This document shows, piece after piece, positions 1-11,800 of a stretch of 64,000 nt of DNA. The number at the start of each line of letters is the position of its first letter. Positions within the stretch are counted from its first letter, which is position 1. The notes beneath the pieces are model-generated. The model had not been told where the DNA came from. It saw nothing but the letters and a program-made list of their open reading frames with translations, and did not search any database. The position numbers were made by a program, and so were the translations under genes. This stretch comes from Ciona savignyi (taxonomy: Eukaryota; Chordata; Ascidiacea; Phlebobranchia; Cionidae), in contig CH003067.1 of the NCBI GenBank assembly GCA_000149265.1, positions 563,437-627,436 of the forward strand, in the 5' to 3' direction.

Positions 1-113
1 CTTATTTTCGCACATCTGACCCGCCGACTAGAGAAGTTGCCAACCCCTGTATTAAACCCACGAAGAATAAATTCGACATGAAATGATTTTAAGAACTAAC
101 TGTTCCCTCCTAG

Positions 114-580
114 ATATTGACGAGTGTTCAACATATCGACTCATTTGCGACGGTTTTACCACGCAATGCTTAAACACCATTGGTTCTTATTCATGTGATT
201 GCTTAGTGGGATTCGAAAGCAGTGCCGGCGTGGACAATTCTTGTTTCGGTGAGCGTAACCGACTTTTGTAACAAGTCTATATAGTTTTTATTTAAACCCC
301 AAGCGGACATTGGTGAAATGTATATGTTTTTACTACACTTTTTTATTAAGTTTCCAACTTGCCCTGAGCTCGGTAGCCTAGGCAAAATGTTATTATTGTT
401 CAGAATTACCCAATCTTCCGTAAGTGGGAACAAGATGTATTTTTCCAGATATTGATGAGTGTAACAGCACTGGATGCTTTGAGCTTGGCGAACACGGAAT
501 CTGTACGAACACGTTTGGAAGTTTTGTGTGTTCGTGTCAATCCGGGTTTTACATCGAACCTGCAAGTGGCTTATGTGAGG
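114..580 (+). CDS. Two EGF-like exons (first visible exons of the multi-EGF gene)
   Basis: Exons 114-248 (135 nt) and 449-580 (132 nt) each encode one EGF module beginning with DIDEC after a phase-1 junction. Both show the calcium-binding start D-I-D-E-C and the central C-x-N-T-x-G-S-[YF]-x-C-x-C core. Symmetric 1-1 exons of this sort are the usual unit of EGF-repeat genes and can be duplicated without breaking the frame. The region before 114 holds no exon I can support. Confidence 0.85.
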
Positions 581-3500
581 GTAAGCGGAAATAGCAACTT
601 GCTAAATTATGATGTCACAGCTATAGTTGTGCGTCTCTTAACGCAACATTGTTTTCTAGTTTTAACCGACCGAGTCCGAATGTCCGTTCGGCTATTATGG
701 TGGTTTAGTGCGACGCCTTTCAACCGAAGGGTTGCAGTCTCGAAACTCGTCGCCAGCTAGTCGAATGTGTCCTTGGGCAAGGACTTTACGGACATTGCTT
801 GAACCCAGCGGAATAATGGGTTCTACCAAATTAAGTGAACATGTGAATCATAGACAACACATCGCAATAGTTCTGGCAACCCGACGGTGGGTGCGAGATG
901 ATCTGACGATTGTCCGTATGTTAACCCCCTTGGTTTTCCCACTAACGGAAATAAACATGAATATCCGAGGATAAACTCAAATATTTTGTCCCCTAATTCA
1001 AAAAATGTACCCACCCCTGTAGATTTACAGTCTACAGCGAACCGACATTTAATGTCAATAAAAAAGTAGGCCTGTAATGAAACACATACATGCCGAGGCT
1101 TTTTCACGATAAAGAAAAACCTAATTCCTTGGGATAATAAATACAAATTGACAATTATACGCACCTTTGGTTAATCTTACTAAATAAAACTATTCGAATA
1201 TTTTTGTTGTTAGTCAACATTTTTTTGTTCATATTTGCAACTTACTAACAACACAAATTGTTTTTATTTTTAATTAAATTTTGTTTGCTCAATATTGTTC
1301 TTTCGCCTAGATTTGGCGGCCGCGTCCGCAATATTTATTAAATTATATCCTTTTTTCAATGACGTGTTTTAACGACTGTTCGTTTTGCCGTTTTTTCCGG
1401 TTCCCGTGTCGTTATTTTATTCGCTTGTCATTTTTAAATACTGGGGCAAAAAATGAATAAACTAAACTAATACTTATTTGGGAATTCCCCTTTGGTGAAA
1501 GATTATGTTTGTTGTCAAATGTTTTTTGATTTGATTTATCACAAAGAAGACAAATTGATTATTATCACAAAGTAGACGACATTCATAGTAATTTAATCCA
1601 TTCATAATAATTTGAAGTTTTTTTTTATTGACGGAAAAAGTTACTTATCTTATATGCTATACTTGAGTTTAGGTGTTGAAAACTAACTGTTTAAAAGTAA
1701 ATAATATGTTGTTGTAGAGCTTCTACACTGCGCTGCATTCAATACGACAAAGAACATAGTTTTGAATTTATTGAATGAGATTTCTACAACCGGTAGTGTC
1801 TCCATATCCCATTATGAGGTAAATGTGTTAGTTAAGTTTTGTTGTCTCGGTTATGGTCAAACACTTATTTGACAATTCGATATTTAAACCAGTGTATCTC
1901 TCAGAGTATGATAAAACAAATAAAGTTATAACACCAGTTATTTTTTCGACTGGTGCATGCCAGCTATTAAGTTTCTCTAAGAAGTGTGTTGCTTGATATA
2001 CTGCAGTGTGTTGCTTTTACTGGAATGTGGATATAGTGCATCACAAAGGCACATATACAAACCACCATAGACTTTAGCTATCCCGGCCTACCTTTCTCTA
2101 TTCTAAGCCAGCTCTTATGCAGTGGTGGTCAGCCTTCCTGCACTTTATTAAGGGTTCCATTATTTATAATTTTATTTATCTAAATTTTTTAATATTGCCC
2201 AAGATTTATGGCCCTGTTTATTTTTTTACCTTTATTAATACATTATGTACATGTTATAAGTAGGCCTACATTGTTTTTATATATTGTTTGAACTAGTTTT
2301 TATTACTCAAACTAATGTGTGAAAAATTAAAAAACAGTAGTAAAGATCAAAAGATAGTTTTTCACTAAAAAAAGTGAAACAAAACAGTAGTAAAGATCAA
2401 AAGATAGTTTTTCACTAAAAAAAGTGAAACATCAATTGTAAGTTTTTTTTCTACAGAATTTATAAATATTATTTTCATCAGAGTACAACCAACTCTCTGT
2501 TGGCTTCAGGAACTCCAATCTTCAATGTTGTACCTGCGGAGAGTTCTCTGACTCAATTTTTTGGCGGAAACAATGATGCATTTTTTGATCTTCTTCGCAG
2601 CTACTTGCCATGTGACTTCTCAGCCACATGTAGTGTTGGGAATGGAAGTTATTCGTGTGAATGTTTGGATGGGTTTGCGGGAAGCGGTTTCACCTGTCTA
2701 GGTAAATTCTGTTTTATTTTAAACAATGGATTCTTTGCTTAGGTCACTTGACAAAAAGCTCATGTTAATCCTGAGGGTGGAAAAGTATTTTTAAAAAAGG
2801 TATTAGTGAAAACGGTGTATGCAAAATGTATATTTTTCGGAGCCAAATTACCTTTTACCAAGATGGAGACAATGTCTAGTAAACGCTTTTTCCATTTACA
2901 CAATTATAAAAAGTTTTTAGTTGGGGTATCTGAAATGGATGTGGAATGACAACTGTCATGGTAGAACTACTGATCATCACAGCCTTGTATATGGGTATGG
3001 GTTAGGAAAATCAATACTTGTATTTTCTGTTTAAAAATAGGAAAATAACACTCAATATAACACAGAAATTTTAACTAATGGTTTATGAAATGTTATGTTA
3101 GTCTCTCAGTCATGAGGCTAAAAGACCTATTATCCAGTCAAGTGATATTTCATTTTTTTATCATTTACTGTGACATTGTACAGATATTGATGAATGTACT
3201 GCTGGAATTGATAACTGTGATATTGCTAATGGTGTTTGTCATAACACAATTGGCTCTTTTGAGTGCACTTGCAAATCTGGGTATATGGGAACTGGCACTA
3301 CTGGAGACTGCTCTGGTAAGTTTAAATATTTTGAATTGGTGAACAATATGCAACTTAGGTAGATCACTAGCCAGAAAAAAAGGAGTTAAAAATGTTTTTA
3401 TTCAGATATCAATGAATGCGACAATGCTGGAACCTGCCACACCCATGCAAAATGTGTCAATTCTGATGGAAGTTTCCATTGTGCTTGCAACAGCGGATAT

Positions 3501-6500
3501 TCAGGCAATGGGCACTCTTGTACAGGTTTGTATGTTAACCATTGAGGATTACGACATTTGAATATTTAGATGTTGTTGACAGTTATTTTAAGATTTTTAG
3601 AAGTCAGATTTTCGCTTGAATTAGGTAAACAAAAATTATAACTACCTGTATGTAATACTATATTTCGACAAACGAGCAATAAATTTGGCAATGGATTGAT
3701 GGGCAAAAGTTACATGATAAAAACAGTGTAAAATTCTGCAACAAACATATTATCTCACGACTTACTCTTGATGACCTTTTATATGTATATTTAATAACAC
3801 ACTCATCCATCTTACTGTATCCTAGTAAGCTATCAAGTCTTTAAAATTCCAGTTTTTTATTTTCATTTCATACAGATATTGATGAATGTACTGCTGGAAT
3901 TGATAACTGTGATATTGCTAATGGTGTTTGTCACAACACACTTGGTTCTTTTGAGTGCACTTGCAAATCTGGGTATATGGGAACTGGCACTACTGGAGAC
4001 TGCTCTGGTAAGTATTTTATTCTGAACTGATATATTATGTGCAAAGCTGTGAATGGGTAGCCAGTGATGGCTTAATTACTGAAAATCAGCGGTTTATGTA
4101 GTACTTTATATGTATGTTGTATATTAGTGTATATTCACATTATATATCAACTACAGTATATTTGGTTAATTTAAAAACAAATTTATTTTCACTTAGATAT
4201 CAATGAATGCGATAATACTGGAACCTGCCACACCCATGCAGAATGTGTCAACTCTGATGGAAGTTTCCATTGTGCGTGCAACAGCGGTTACTCCGGGGAT
4301 GGCCACTCTTGTATAGGTTTGTATGTTAAAAGATGGAGACTATCACTATTGGTTAAAAATAACTTTGTCCCACCAGGATACATTGCTTTACTACTTTCCA
4401 AAAGCAATAATTTTTGCTAATTGAATGGATGAATGTGTCAATAAAGAAGTTTTGTATGTATAGTGAGTTACATGCCAGTTTTTTTTTTCAGACATTGATG
4501 AATGTGAGATGGGGTTGTTAAACAGATGTGACTCAGTAGCCACCTGTGTCAACTTGGATGGAAGTTATAACTGTTCCTGTCCACCTGACACCCAGGATGC
4601 TCTTGGAGATGGAAGTTTTTGTGATGGTACATTAAATAGGAGCATTTAAACTGTCTGATTGCACCAATGTCTCTTAAAAATAAACATAATGATTGTCTTA
4701 AATACCTAAAATAGATCTTATTATTACACTTTTTTAACGCAGGAGTTTTTACATTTAAACTATGTTAGATATTAATTTAAGAGTACGTTGACCTGCAGAA
4801 TTAAACATTTTTAGCTTCAGTTTATTTTTATAATCTTGCTTAAAAAGCACACCAAGATAGCTTTGGTAACCCAAGGAATGCTACCCATGTAATAGCTCTA
4901 CACGCTTTCCTATACCTGGCTAAACGTTTAATATCCCTATTTTTTAGAATTTGTTCTTTTATAACATACTTCATTTGTTGTTTATGACACTAAACATGGT
5001 TTAAGACAGGGATGTCCAACCTGCGGCCCACCTGAGATTTTTGTGCGACCTGCTAGTCATTTTCACACCAAGTAGTATTTTGATTTTTGAATTGTAGCCT
5101 AATTAAAATGTATCAGTCAGCTTTTAGGGGCGCAGTAATATTAGGCTATAAGTATGGGAGTAACAGGAATACAGGATTATAAATTAATAATGTTTAATTG
5201 TTTCTTTATGTACCATTTTTTCTTGAAATTTAATAGTTTATGCGGCTCATTAAATTATTTCAAGTGAAAATATAGTGTATCGTGATTATATTCGTTGGCC
5301 ATTTTTAAAAACTGGGGCAAAAAATGAATAAACTAAAAAAAAATGCGGCCCACTACAATAAAATGTTGGACATCCCTGGTTTAAGACAATAAATTTCAGG
5401 TCAACTTGATACATGCATACCAACTGTAGCAGGAGAGCAATTGCCATGTGATATCAACTCTGATTCCCTCTCATGCAAACTTCAAACCTATTTTCCAAGA
5501 AAGGCTAAAGCACTGTTTGAATCCCTCCAGTAAGCATCCCAGCAGAAATAAAGAAAAACACTGATTAGGCACCTGAATATAACCGCCTGCTGAATTATTA
5601 AACGACCTTAACTTTTTTGTGGAAACATAAAACCATGATCGAAAGAACGTGGGAACAAATCAGCATTCAGCTTGTAGGTTTTTTGGCATGGCATGTAACA
5701 GGTGCTGCTTAAATCCTGTGGTTTAATGGTTAAACTGAATTAAAGCAAAGTAGTCATTTTGTTTAACATACTTTAATGTAAGGTGATTTGATAACCTGTG
5801 GTAAATAAAGACGTTTATTGTTCCTTCCATAGAGATAAACAAGAGTTTTCTGTTGTAAAATGATAAATTTGATGATTACAAAATTGGCCTTCTTCTGGCA
5901 ACTGCTTTGTCACCACCTAAAATATTTCTAAATAAAATTTTATGCTTCATGTTGGCATCCAATATTAACAATATTTCTTTTACCCTCTCAGATCCGTATT
6001 TACAGTTCCTGCTGATATTCGAGACACGCTATGCGGAGCAAGTTTTGCCACTGCTGAGATGAGCTCTTTACCTCCAGAAGAAGACTTGTCTGATCCGTTA
6101 CCTCCAAGTAGTGATATCCCCGATAACCTTCCACCAGATCCATTCAGTGATTTGTCTGAATCAGCTGCGATTGTTGAAGATGTATTTGCGGCGTTACCAC
6201 CCCCACATTATGACTACATGGTTGGATCCGGTGAAATTGATGAACCGGTACGTGCAGGGTTTAGTCCACCTGAACCAACAGACCCACCTATTCCAGAGCC
6301 CGAAGAAATAACTCCAGAAATACCGGACCCATTTGACGATCTAATAGACCCAACACCTCCTGCTCCTGAAACAGACTTGTTAAAAGGAACAAGTGAACCT
6401 GAAACTTCTACATTAAGTTTTGAGATCCTTGAACCTGAAACTGCCAAGTTTGAACCCCCCGAACCAACAGACCCACCCATCCCAGAACCTGAGGATCTAA

Positions 6501-8726
6501 CCCCAACGCCACCAAACCCCTTTGATGATTTAGACAACCCAACACCGCCAGTTTCTGAAACGGACTTATTGAAAGGGACCAGTCAACCTGAAACTAGTAC
6601 ACTTCGTTTCGGGATCTTTGAACCTGAAACTGCCAAGTTTGATCCACCAGAACCAACAGACCCACCCATTCCGGAACCTGAGGATCTAATCCCAACGCCA
6701 CCAAACCCCTTTGATGATTTAGACAACCCAACACCGCCAGTTCCTGAAACGGACTTATTGAAAGGGACCAGTCAACCTGAAACTAGTACACTTCGTTTCG
6801 GGATTTTCGAACCAGAAACTGCTGGTTTTGATCCACCAGAACCAACAGACCCACCCATTCCAGAACCAGAAGATCTAACCCCAATGCCACCAAACCCCTT
6901 TGATGATTTAGACAACCCAACACCGCCAGTTCCTGAAACAGACTTATTGAAAGGAACCAGTCAACCTGAAACTAGTACACTTAGTTTCGGGATCTTTGAA
7001 CCTGAAACTGCCAAGTTTGATCCACCAGAACCAACAGACCCACCTATTCCAGAACCAGAAGATCTAACCCCAATGCCACCAAACCCCTTTGATGATTTAG
7101 ACAACCCAACACCGCCAGTTCCTGAAACAGACTTATTGAAAGGAACCAGTCAACCTAAAACTAGTACACTTAGTTTCGGGATCTTTGAACCTGAAACTGC
7201 TAAGTTTGATCCACCAGAACCAACAGACCCACCCATCCCAGAACCAGAAGATCTAACTCCAACAATGCCAAACCCCTTTGATGATTTGGACGACCCAACA
7301 CCACCACTTCCGGAAACAGACTTGCTTTCTGTAACCAGCGAGCCTGGTTCAACCACAACGACAAATGCACCAACAACGACCACATCGGTCCTTGACTTGA
7401 TTCCAGGCATTGATGACATTTTTACCTCAGGTTTATTGGGAAAAAGACGAAAGAGAAGTCATTCTGATAGCCCATCAGTAGGTAAGTTGAAACGAGCAAA
7501 GCACTATCCAGAAAACATGTTCTGAACAATCACCTATGTCATAATGTCCACAAATGAAAAGTAAGAGCACTAGACGTCAGAGGTTTAGGGGGCAGTCTTT
7601 GATTACGACTACGAGTTGTAATCAATACTTTTAATTCCTGATTTACTTTAAGCTTTAGTTAACAAGATACTTTACTCTAATATTTTAACCTCACTAAATC
7701 TCACACAAATTATTACCTAACCACTATTTTATCTAACATAGCACACGAAGCGATATATGTCTACGCGGGGAAAACGTTGAACTTTAAAGTAATGCGTTTG
7801 AAAAGTAAATTGGGAAATTTATTACGCCATAAGATCAAAATAAAATAGACAAAAATAGTATTACCTGCAGTAACCTTTAAAACTTTTAAGTAATATGCGC
7901 TGTAGGTATTCAAGTCACAAACTTCAATGTGTCGTCACAATCGACAGGCACAGGTTAAATGCCTTACATAATAGACCGAACATCATTCGTTTAATCGTAT
8001 GATAGACAACAATGTGCTGACTTTAATCGCGGTATATAACGAAATGCTTTATGAAACTTTGAAAATGATAACTTAAACCCACTTACCCAGAGAGCACCGG
8101 TCCACGTTACTTATGTCCTGAGCTATCTAGCACCAACCACCGGTTGATTGCAAAGAATGCTGCTGGCCAACAGGTGGAGCTGTTCCATTATGGTGGAAGA
8201 TTCCAATGGTTTGAGGAAATCAAATGCGACGCGGTTGCTTGCCAAACTGCTGGAGTTCTAGGGTACGTTTTATACTGGTTTTATAGCTTATCAACCTACA
8301 CGAGTTTTAAATTCAACGGGATTAATCCTATAATACGGATTAAAGTTTTTTTTATAAATTATTCTTATATTACTCCGAAATACCAAAGATACATTAAATA
8401 GCTACATGCAATGTGTCAAAAAATAGAGTACTTCTTTATAAATTCTCTAAGGTTAACATAAAAGTTTCCGTGAACATAAAATTCAATAATGTTAAGCTCA
8501 TTATAACTTCAGCATTTTCCAGTTTCTTCAGTTGTTGTTCGCTGTAGGGATTTTATATCTACACATATTTTTTCTTTTTTAATAAACAAAATATTTTACT
8601 CGCAGGTGCACTCAACGGTATACAAAACAAAAGGCGGCAGTCATCGTTGAAAATGGCGCAAATATTGACGTCATAATTGATGACGTAATGATTGAAAGTT
8701 CGTGCGCTCCGAGCTTACCGTACTAA
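114..8726 (+). CDS. Secreted multi-EGF protein with Pro/Glu repeats and Cys-rich C-terminus (5' partial)
   Basis: Exons inferred at 114-248, 449-580, 1718-1818, 2482-2701, 3184-3315, 3406-3525, 3876-4007, 4197-4316, 4492-4626, 5400-5529, 5992-7481, 8091-8262 and 8606-8726 (TAA). All have AG acceptors and GT donors, and the phases chain without a break, giving 3140 nt with two leading bases, or 1045 complete codons plus stop. The first exon starts in phase 1, so upstream exons lie left of the window. Domain order: two EGF modules, a non-EGF piece with one EGF, five calcium-binding EGF modules (DIDEC/DINEC starts), a Cys-containing linker, 63-residue Pro/Glu/Thr-rich repeats, a KRRKR proprotein-convertase-like site, and a compact Cys-rich tail. 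No transmembrane segment is visible. I infer an extracellular, proteolytically processed matrix or ligand-like protein; the gene itself is not recognised. Confidence 0.85.
665..970. repeat. Dispersed repeat copy 1
   Basis: This intronic segment shares words with 14845-15180 and 41815-41975: a core near 'ttgaacccagcggaataatg', a 'cgtcgccagct' block, and a tail near 'aaacatgaatat'. The copies are diverged and lack clear ends, so the element class is not assigned. It is open for 88 codons in one frame, but the match to noncoding copies elsewhere argues that this is chance. Confidence 0.6.
1421..1470 (+). repeat. Fragment related to the hAT element at 5007-5378
   Basis: The stretch around 'actggggcaaaaaatgaata' at 1441-1460 recurs at 5311-5330 with similar flanks (T-rich 'attcg' upstream, 'aactaaa' downstream). 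No terminal repeats flank this copy, so it looks like a decayed internal fragment. Confidence 0.6.
1718..2701 (+). CDS. Non-EGF module plus one EGF (two exons)
   Basis: Exon 1718-1818 follows a ttgtag acceptor, has two leading bases and ends in phase 0 at GAG|gtaaat. Exon 2482-2701 starts in phase 0 and ends in phase 1. Together they give a piece of about 80 residues without the EGF cysteine pattern (it begins [12 protein letters not shown] and continues through [10 protein letters not shown]), followed by a short EGF module containing [16 protein letters not shown]. The non-EGF part is not a domain I can name. Phases with the neighbouring exons at 580 and 3184 agree, which supports both exons although the first is only 101 nt. 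Confidence 0.75.
2331..2430 (+). repeat. Perfect 50-bp tandem duplication
   Basis: Positions 2331-2380 and 2381-2430 are identical 50-bp units starting aaaacagtagtaaagatc. The array sits in the intron about 50 bp upstream of the exon at 2482. Confidence 0.95.
3184..4626 (+). CDS. Five calcium-binding EGF exons, including a duplicated A-B exon pair
   Basis: Exons 3184-3315, 3406-3525, 3876-4007, 4197-4316 and 4492-4626 each encode one cbEGF module starting DIDEC or DINEC and carrying six cysteines with the hydroxylation-type core C-x-N-x-x-G-S-[FY]. The first two and next two form an A-B-A'-B' series: A (132 nt) and A' differ at only 3 bases, B (120 nt) and B' at about 12. The introns between them are unrelated in sequence. 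All exons are symmetric phase 1-1. Confidence 0.9.
5007..5378. mobile_element. Non-autonomous hAT-like element with 8-bp target duplication
   Basis: The element begins CAGGGATGTCCAAC and ends GTTGGACATCCCTG, a perfect 14-bp terminal inverted repeat; subterminal 'gcggccca' / 'gcggcccac' blocks also occur. It is flanked by the direct repeat GTTTAAGA at 4999-5006 and 5379-5386, the 8-bp target duplication typical of hAT transposons. At 372 bp with no open frame it is a MITE-type element. Its 3' end is 21 bases from the exon at 5400. Confidence 0.93.
5400..7481 (+). CDS. Linker and Pro/Glu-rich repeat exons with KRRKR cleavage site
   Basis: Exon 5400-5529 completes a split Gly codon and encodes a four-Cys linker ([13 protein letters not shown] onward). 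Exon 5992-7481 (1490 nt) begins [15 protein letters not shown], runs through an acidic Pro-rich region, then five full and one partial copy of a 63-residue unit, a Thr-rich stretch, and GKRRKR at 7439-7456. It ends in phase 1 at AG|gtaagt. If read through, the frame stops at 7523-7525; the splice reading is preferred because the next exon at 8091 matches in phase and adds a Cys-rich domain. NPF and DPF tripeptides recur in every unit, but the location is expected to be extracellular, so endocytic-adaptor binding should not be assumed. Confidence 0.85.
6266..7336 (+). repeat. In-frame 189-bp coding minisatellite (5 full + 1 partial copies)
   Basis: Copies begin at 6266, 6455, 6644, 6833, 7022 and 7211, exactly 189 bp apart, each opening with a [17 protein letters not shown] stretch and containing [ND]PFDDL and PETDLL. 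Copies 2-5 are nearly identical at the DNA level, while copy 1 and partial copy 6 are more diverged, as expected for unequal exchange that homogenises the interior of an array. Every unit keeps the frame. Confidence 0.95.
8091..8726 (+). CDS. C-terminal Cys-rich domain exons (possible cystine-knot factor)
   Basis: Exons 8091-8262 and 8606-8726 encode the last ~97 residues after the basic cleavage site. Visible landmarks are YLCPE near the start, [18 protein letters not shown] and a terminal [10 protein letters not shown] before TAA at 8724-8726. The order CP...(F)Q...C...C...CxQxY...SC recalls the Spätzle/neurotrophin type of cystine knot, where a convertase site precedes the mature factor. 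Only five cysteines are present and the final CC or CxC of those families is missing, so the family call is tentative. An unrelated small secreted domain is possible. Confidence 0.7.
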
Positions 8727-8864
8727 GACAATGTAAAATTTATTAGTTTAGAATATCAAATCTCCTAATCGATGTACCTTTCTCTATATTCATCTTGATT
8801 TTGACAATCGGTCATAACTAATAATAATTGGTAGTTCTGTACCTAAATATTACTAATTTATATT

Positions 8865-8870
8865 AATAAA
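8865..8870 (+). terminator. Poly(A) signal of the multi-EGF gene
   Basis: AATAAA lies 139 bases after the TAA at 8724-8726, followed by T-rich sequence. It is the first canonical hexamer after the stop. Confidence 0.6.
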
Positions 8871-11800
8871 CGTTTTGAGATTTCTCTGTCCGGCTCTTTC
8901 GTAGTACTGGGGCCTTGGAGCATCAAAAATTTGCTACTGGCCAATCGTTTGTCCTTGGTCCAGGCACTTAACCGACGTAACTGAGTTTTCCAACGCCCAG
9001 TTATAAAGAAAATTCATTCTATATAGTATCTTTTAATGTAAAATGGTCGTGTGTGTTGAATTATTGCAATGTGCCGCCGATAAAAAATCGACCAAAGTGG
9101 CCATCGTCCGGCATTCCCCTGTAGAGATCCCTGCTCCAAACAGGCAAAGGGGGAGTTTTAAACTCTCTCTTGATAATCGTTTGTGAAAACCCAGACTTTA
9201 CACCTTAATGGTTCATAAACAAAACAAATTTCTTTATTCTCTCGTAGACATATTACTAATTTCATTTCTTCTTATTTTAAAGTTGTGTTTAGACATAACC
9301 CGTAGTATAGACATAACACACAAATAGTAGTAAATACATTTTAGTAGTATATAGTTTCTATACATGTAATTTGAGGTAAATAAAAATGCATAAAGATAAT
9401 GGTTTTTTAACTTTATTTAATTACATGCCTGGCATACTAAAGTTAGTCTGGACAAATCGTATAATTGGTTGATTTCCCGGCATTATTACCACGGGCATTT
9501 AACACTTGCCCTCGACCGGGTTACCTTGTGAGTGTATTGTATAAATTACGCTTAGCTTTTATTTTTCTTCAGCCATTGCTCAACAGGGATCCGGCAAAGA
9601 CCATGAAATGCCTTGGTCATAAGCAAAAGTAACTAATTACCCAGCGGCTGGTTTAACCCGTCACCTTACCGCAATGGCTATAGCTATTTTGTCCATTTAG
9701 ATTCTAAAAATAAAAAAATGTACGATTTAGCAGATTTTGTTTTTCAAGAACCATCCTATTTTTTTACTGGTACGAATACTGCATAATGATATCATAGTTT
9801 GCCCTGTTGCGTCTACAAATCAACGCTTGAAACATATATAATTATGCTGTTACTCAAGACTTACATCGGCAACTGACAGGGTGCGCCGAGAATCACAGCA
9901 CGGTTTACCGGAAATCAGCCCTCCGATTTCCGCCACGCCGTTTATTCACTCGATGCCTATATAGTGCAGATAGCTTTGAGAGAAATGACGGTATAATATG
10001 TACGATCATAAACAATCAAAGTTCTATAGCCTATAAGGTTGTATATTAGCAGAGAGTTTAGCTTTAGATACGCAGTTTCAAACAACACAATTCAAATGAA
10101 AATGCTTATTTTTTGATTAATTGCAGTGTTTTATGCTTATGTACATGACTAATGTAGATGTTAATAAAATTACATTAAAAGATTGAGGAACTGTCGCCCG
10201 AACGCATGTTACTCACAACTCGTTTGTGATGACGTCGCGGCAGTAGCAAAGTGTGTTTCAGTCGGTGGCGCAAAATAATAACAAACGGAAAATCATCATA
10301 TCACCGGATTCCCCTATTGATACGTCCGGATATGTATACGTCAGCTTATGTAGGCATGTTGCAATATATGCATAACCTGCAGCACAATGTATGTTGCGGT
10401 TTCTATACCCAATAGCCGAACTTTTTACTTTAATATTTCTATAGCTTATTACATTAAGCTCTACAAAAAGCCCATTGTGTAAAAATGTCTGTATAGTAGT
10501 ATGCCATATACATTGCAGCACAGCTTTTATGAGTTTCATATTACTTTGAATGCTTGTTTTGTTTAATGAAATCCACTAATTTGACTGCAATAGGACACGG
10601 TCGCACGCAACAGAATGGGTTGATACATTATTTTCATTACATAAAAGTAAAACATCGTCACACATAACTTCCCCGCTAATGGTCGTTCAGTAGGAAAATA
10701 CGTATTGTGACTTGATGCTTACGCCACCGGGTCCCAAATACTCATTTATCGCTCCCTAAGAAGATTTTTATGGTTGTTGTGGGGAAGAGTTTACGATATG
10801 TAATTGGTCTCGTTGGACAAGTTTTTTCGTCTTTTTTTCCAGTGAAGTTCAGTGAAAATTGCAACTCGGGGTGCAAACCTCCTCACTGAAGTTCAGTGAT
10901 AAATGCATCTCGTAGTGTTTTGCGATGTGCATCCATCTATATACGTATCAAGGCGCGTTTGAATAAAACTATTCTAGGCGTGTGTGTGCGTGCTTACCAA
11001 GCACGAGCAAACAGGAAGGCAGTGCAGTCTCTCGCCCACTTCCCGATTTTAGACCGTGCTGCTTATGCTTAGCGCAGCCGAGCAGCAGTATCACGGCTCT
11101 CGATGTAGTGCATTAAACTAGCAACAACCACTACATTTAATCAGTTCAGCTTCTATGTTTTGATTTGTCTTAGTCACTATACTCTCGTCACCACCTCTTT
11201 TCGGCGGGGGCGGGTGCTGCACCAAGCACTCAATAGCTAGGTTTGTATACAATTAGACCCGATGCGAAATAGTTTTATAGCAGAAATAGCGAAATGGTGC
11301 AAGGTAGGTTAAAGCCAATTTTTCGAGACTATAGATTAACCAAAGACCAACATTATTTATAGCCTTATACCAAAAGTTTTTATTTAGACTGTATTTATAT
11401 GACTAACAAACTAGCAGTCATCTAACCATAACAGCTGTTGGTAAAATTCTGATCACGTTTTCAATGCAACTTGCCAACTAGGTGTTTAGGTTACATTCTA
11501 AGTTGGTTCTGCGTACCGTTACAACAATAATACAGATCGACGATCAGTCATGTATATGCAAAAATGCTTAGATGATGTAAAGAAAGTAGTAGTGACATAT
11601 GATTATCACGAGGCATGGACAATTATACCGAAAACAAGGATTGTCTTGGTATTGCAATTGCAATGACTAAAAGACTTAAGCAAGCCTAGCACACGTTTAT
11701 AATGTACATGTCTGTGCACGTGGAAGAAATGGTAAGTTCGAGTAAAGTATTTAAGAGTTTTACTAAAATTTAAGGGGGTTCATACAATAAAGCAAGAGAT

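Noticed and set aside
708..974. 88-codon open frame on the plus strand
   Set aside because: It coincides with a dispersed repeat whose other copies are not open in this frame, and it sits in an intron between in-phase EGF exons.
6214..7419. Open frames on the minus strand across the Pro/Glu repeat exon
   Set aside because: They are low-complexity Ser/Gly/Val products of the complement of the repeated Pro-rich codons, i.e. shadows of the real gene.
7482..7525. Read-through of the repeat exon to a stop at 7523-7525 as the true C-terminus
   Set aside because: A strong AG|gtaagt donor at 7482 joins in phase to an exon with a structured Cys-rich domain; retained-intron isoforms remain possible.
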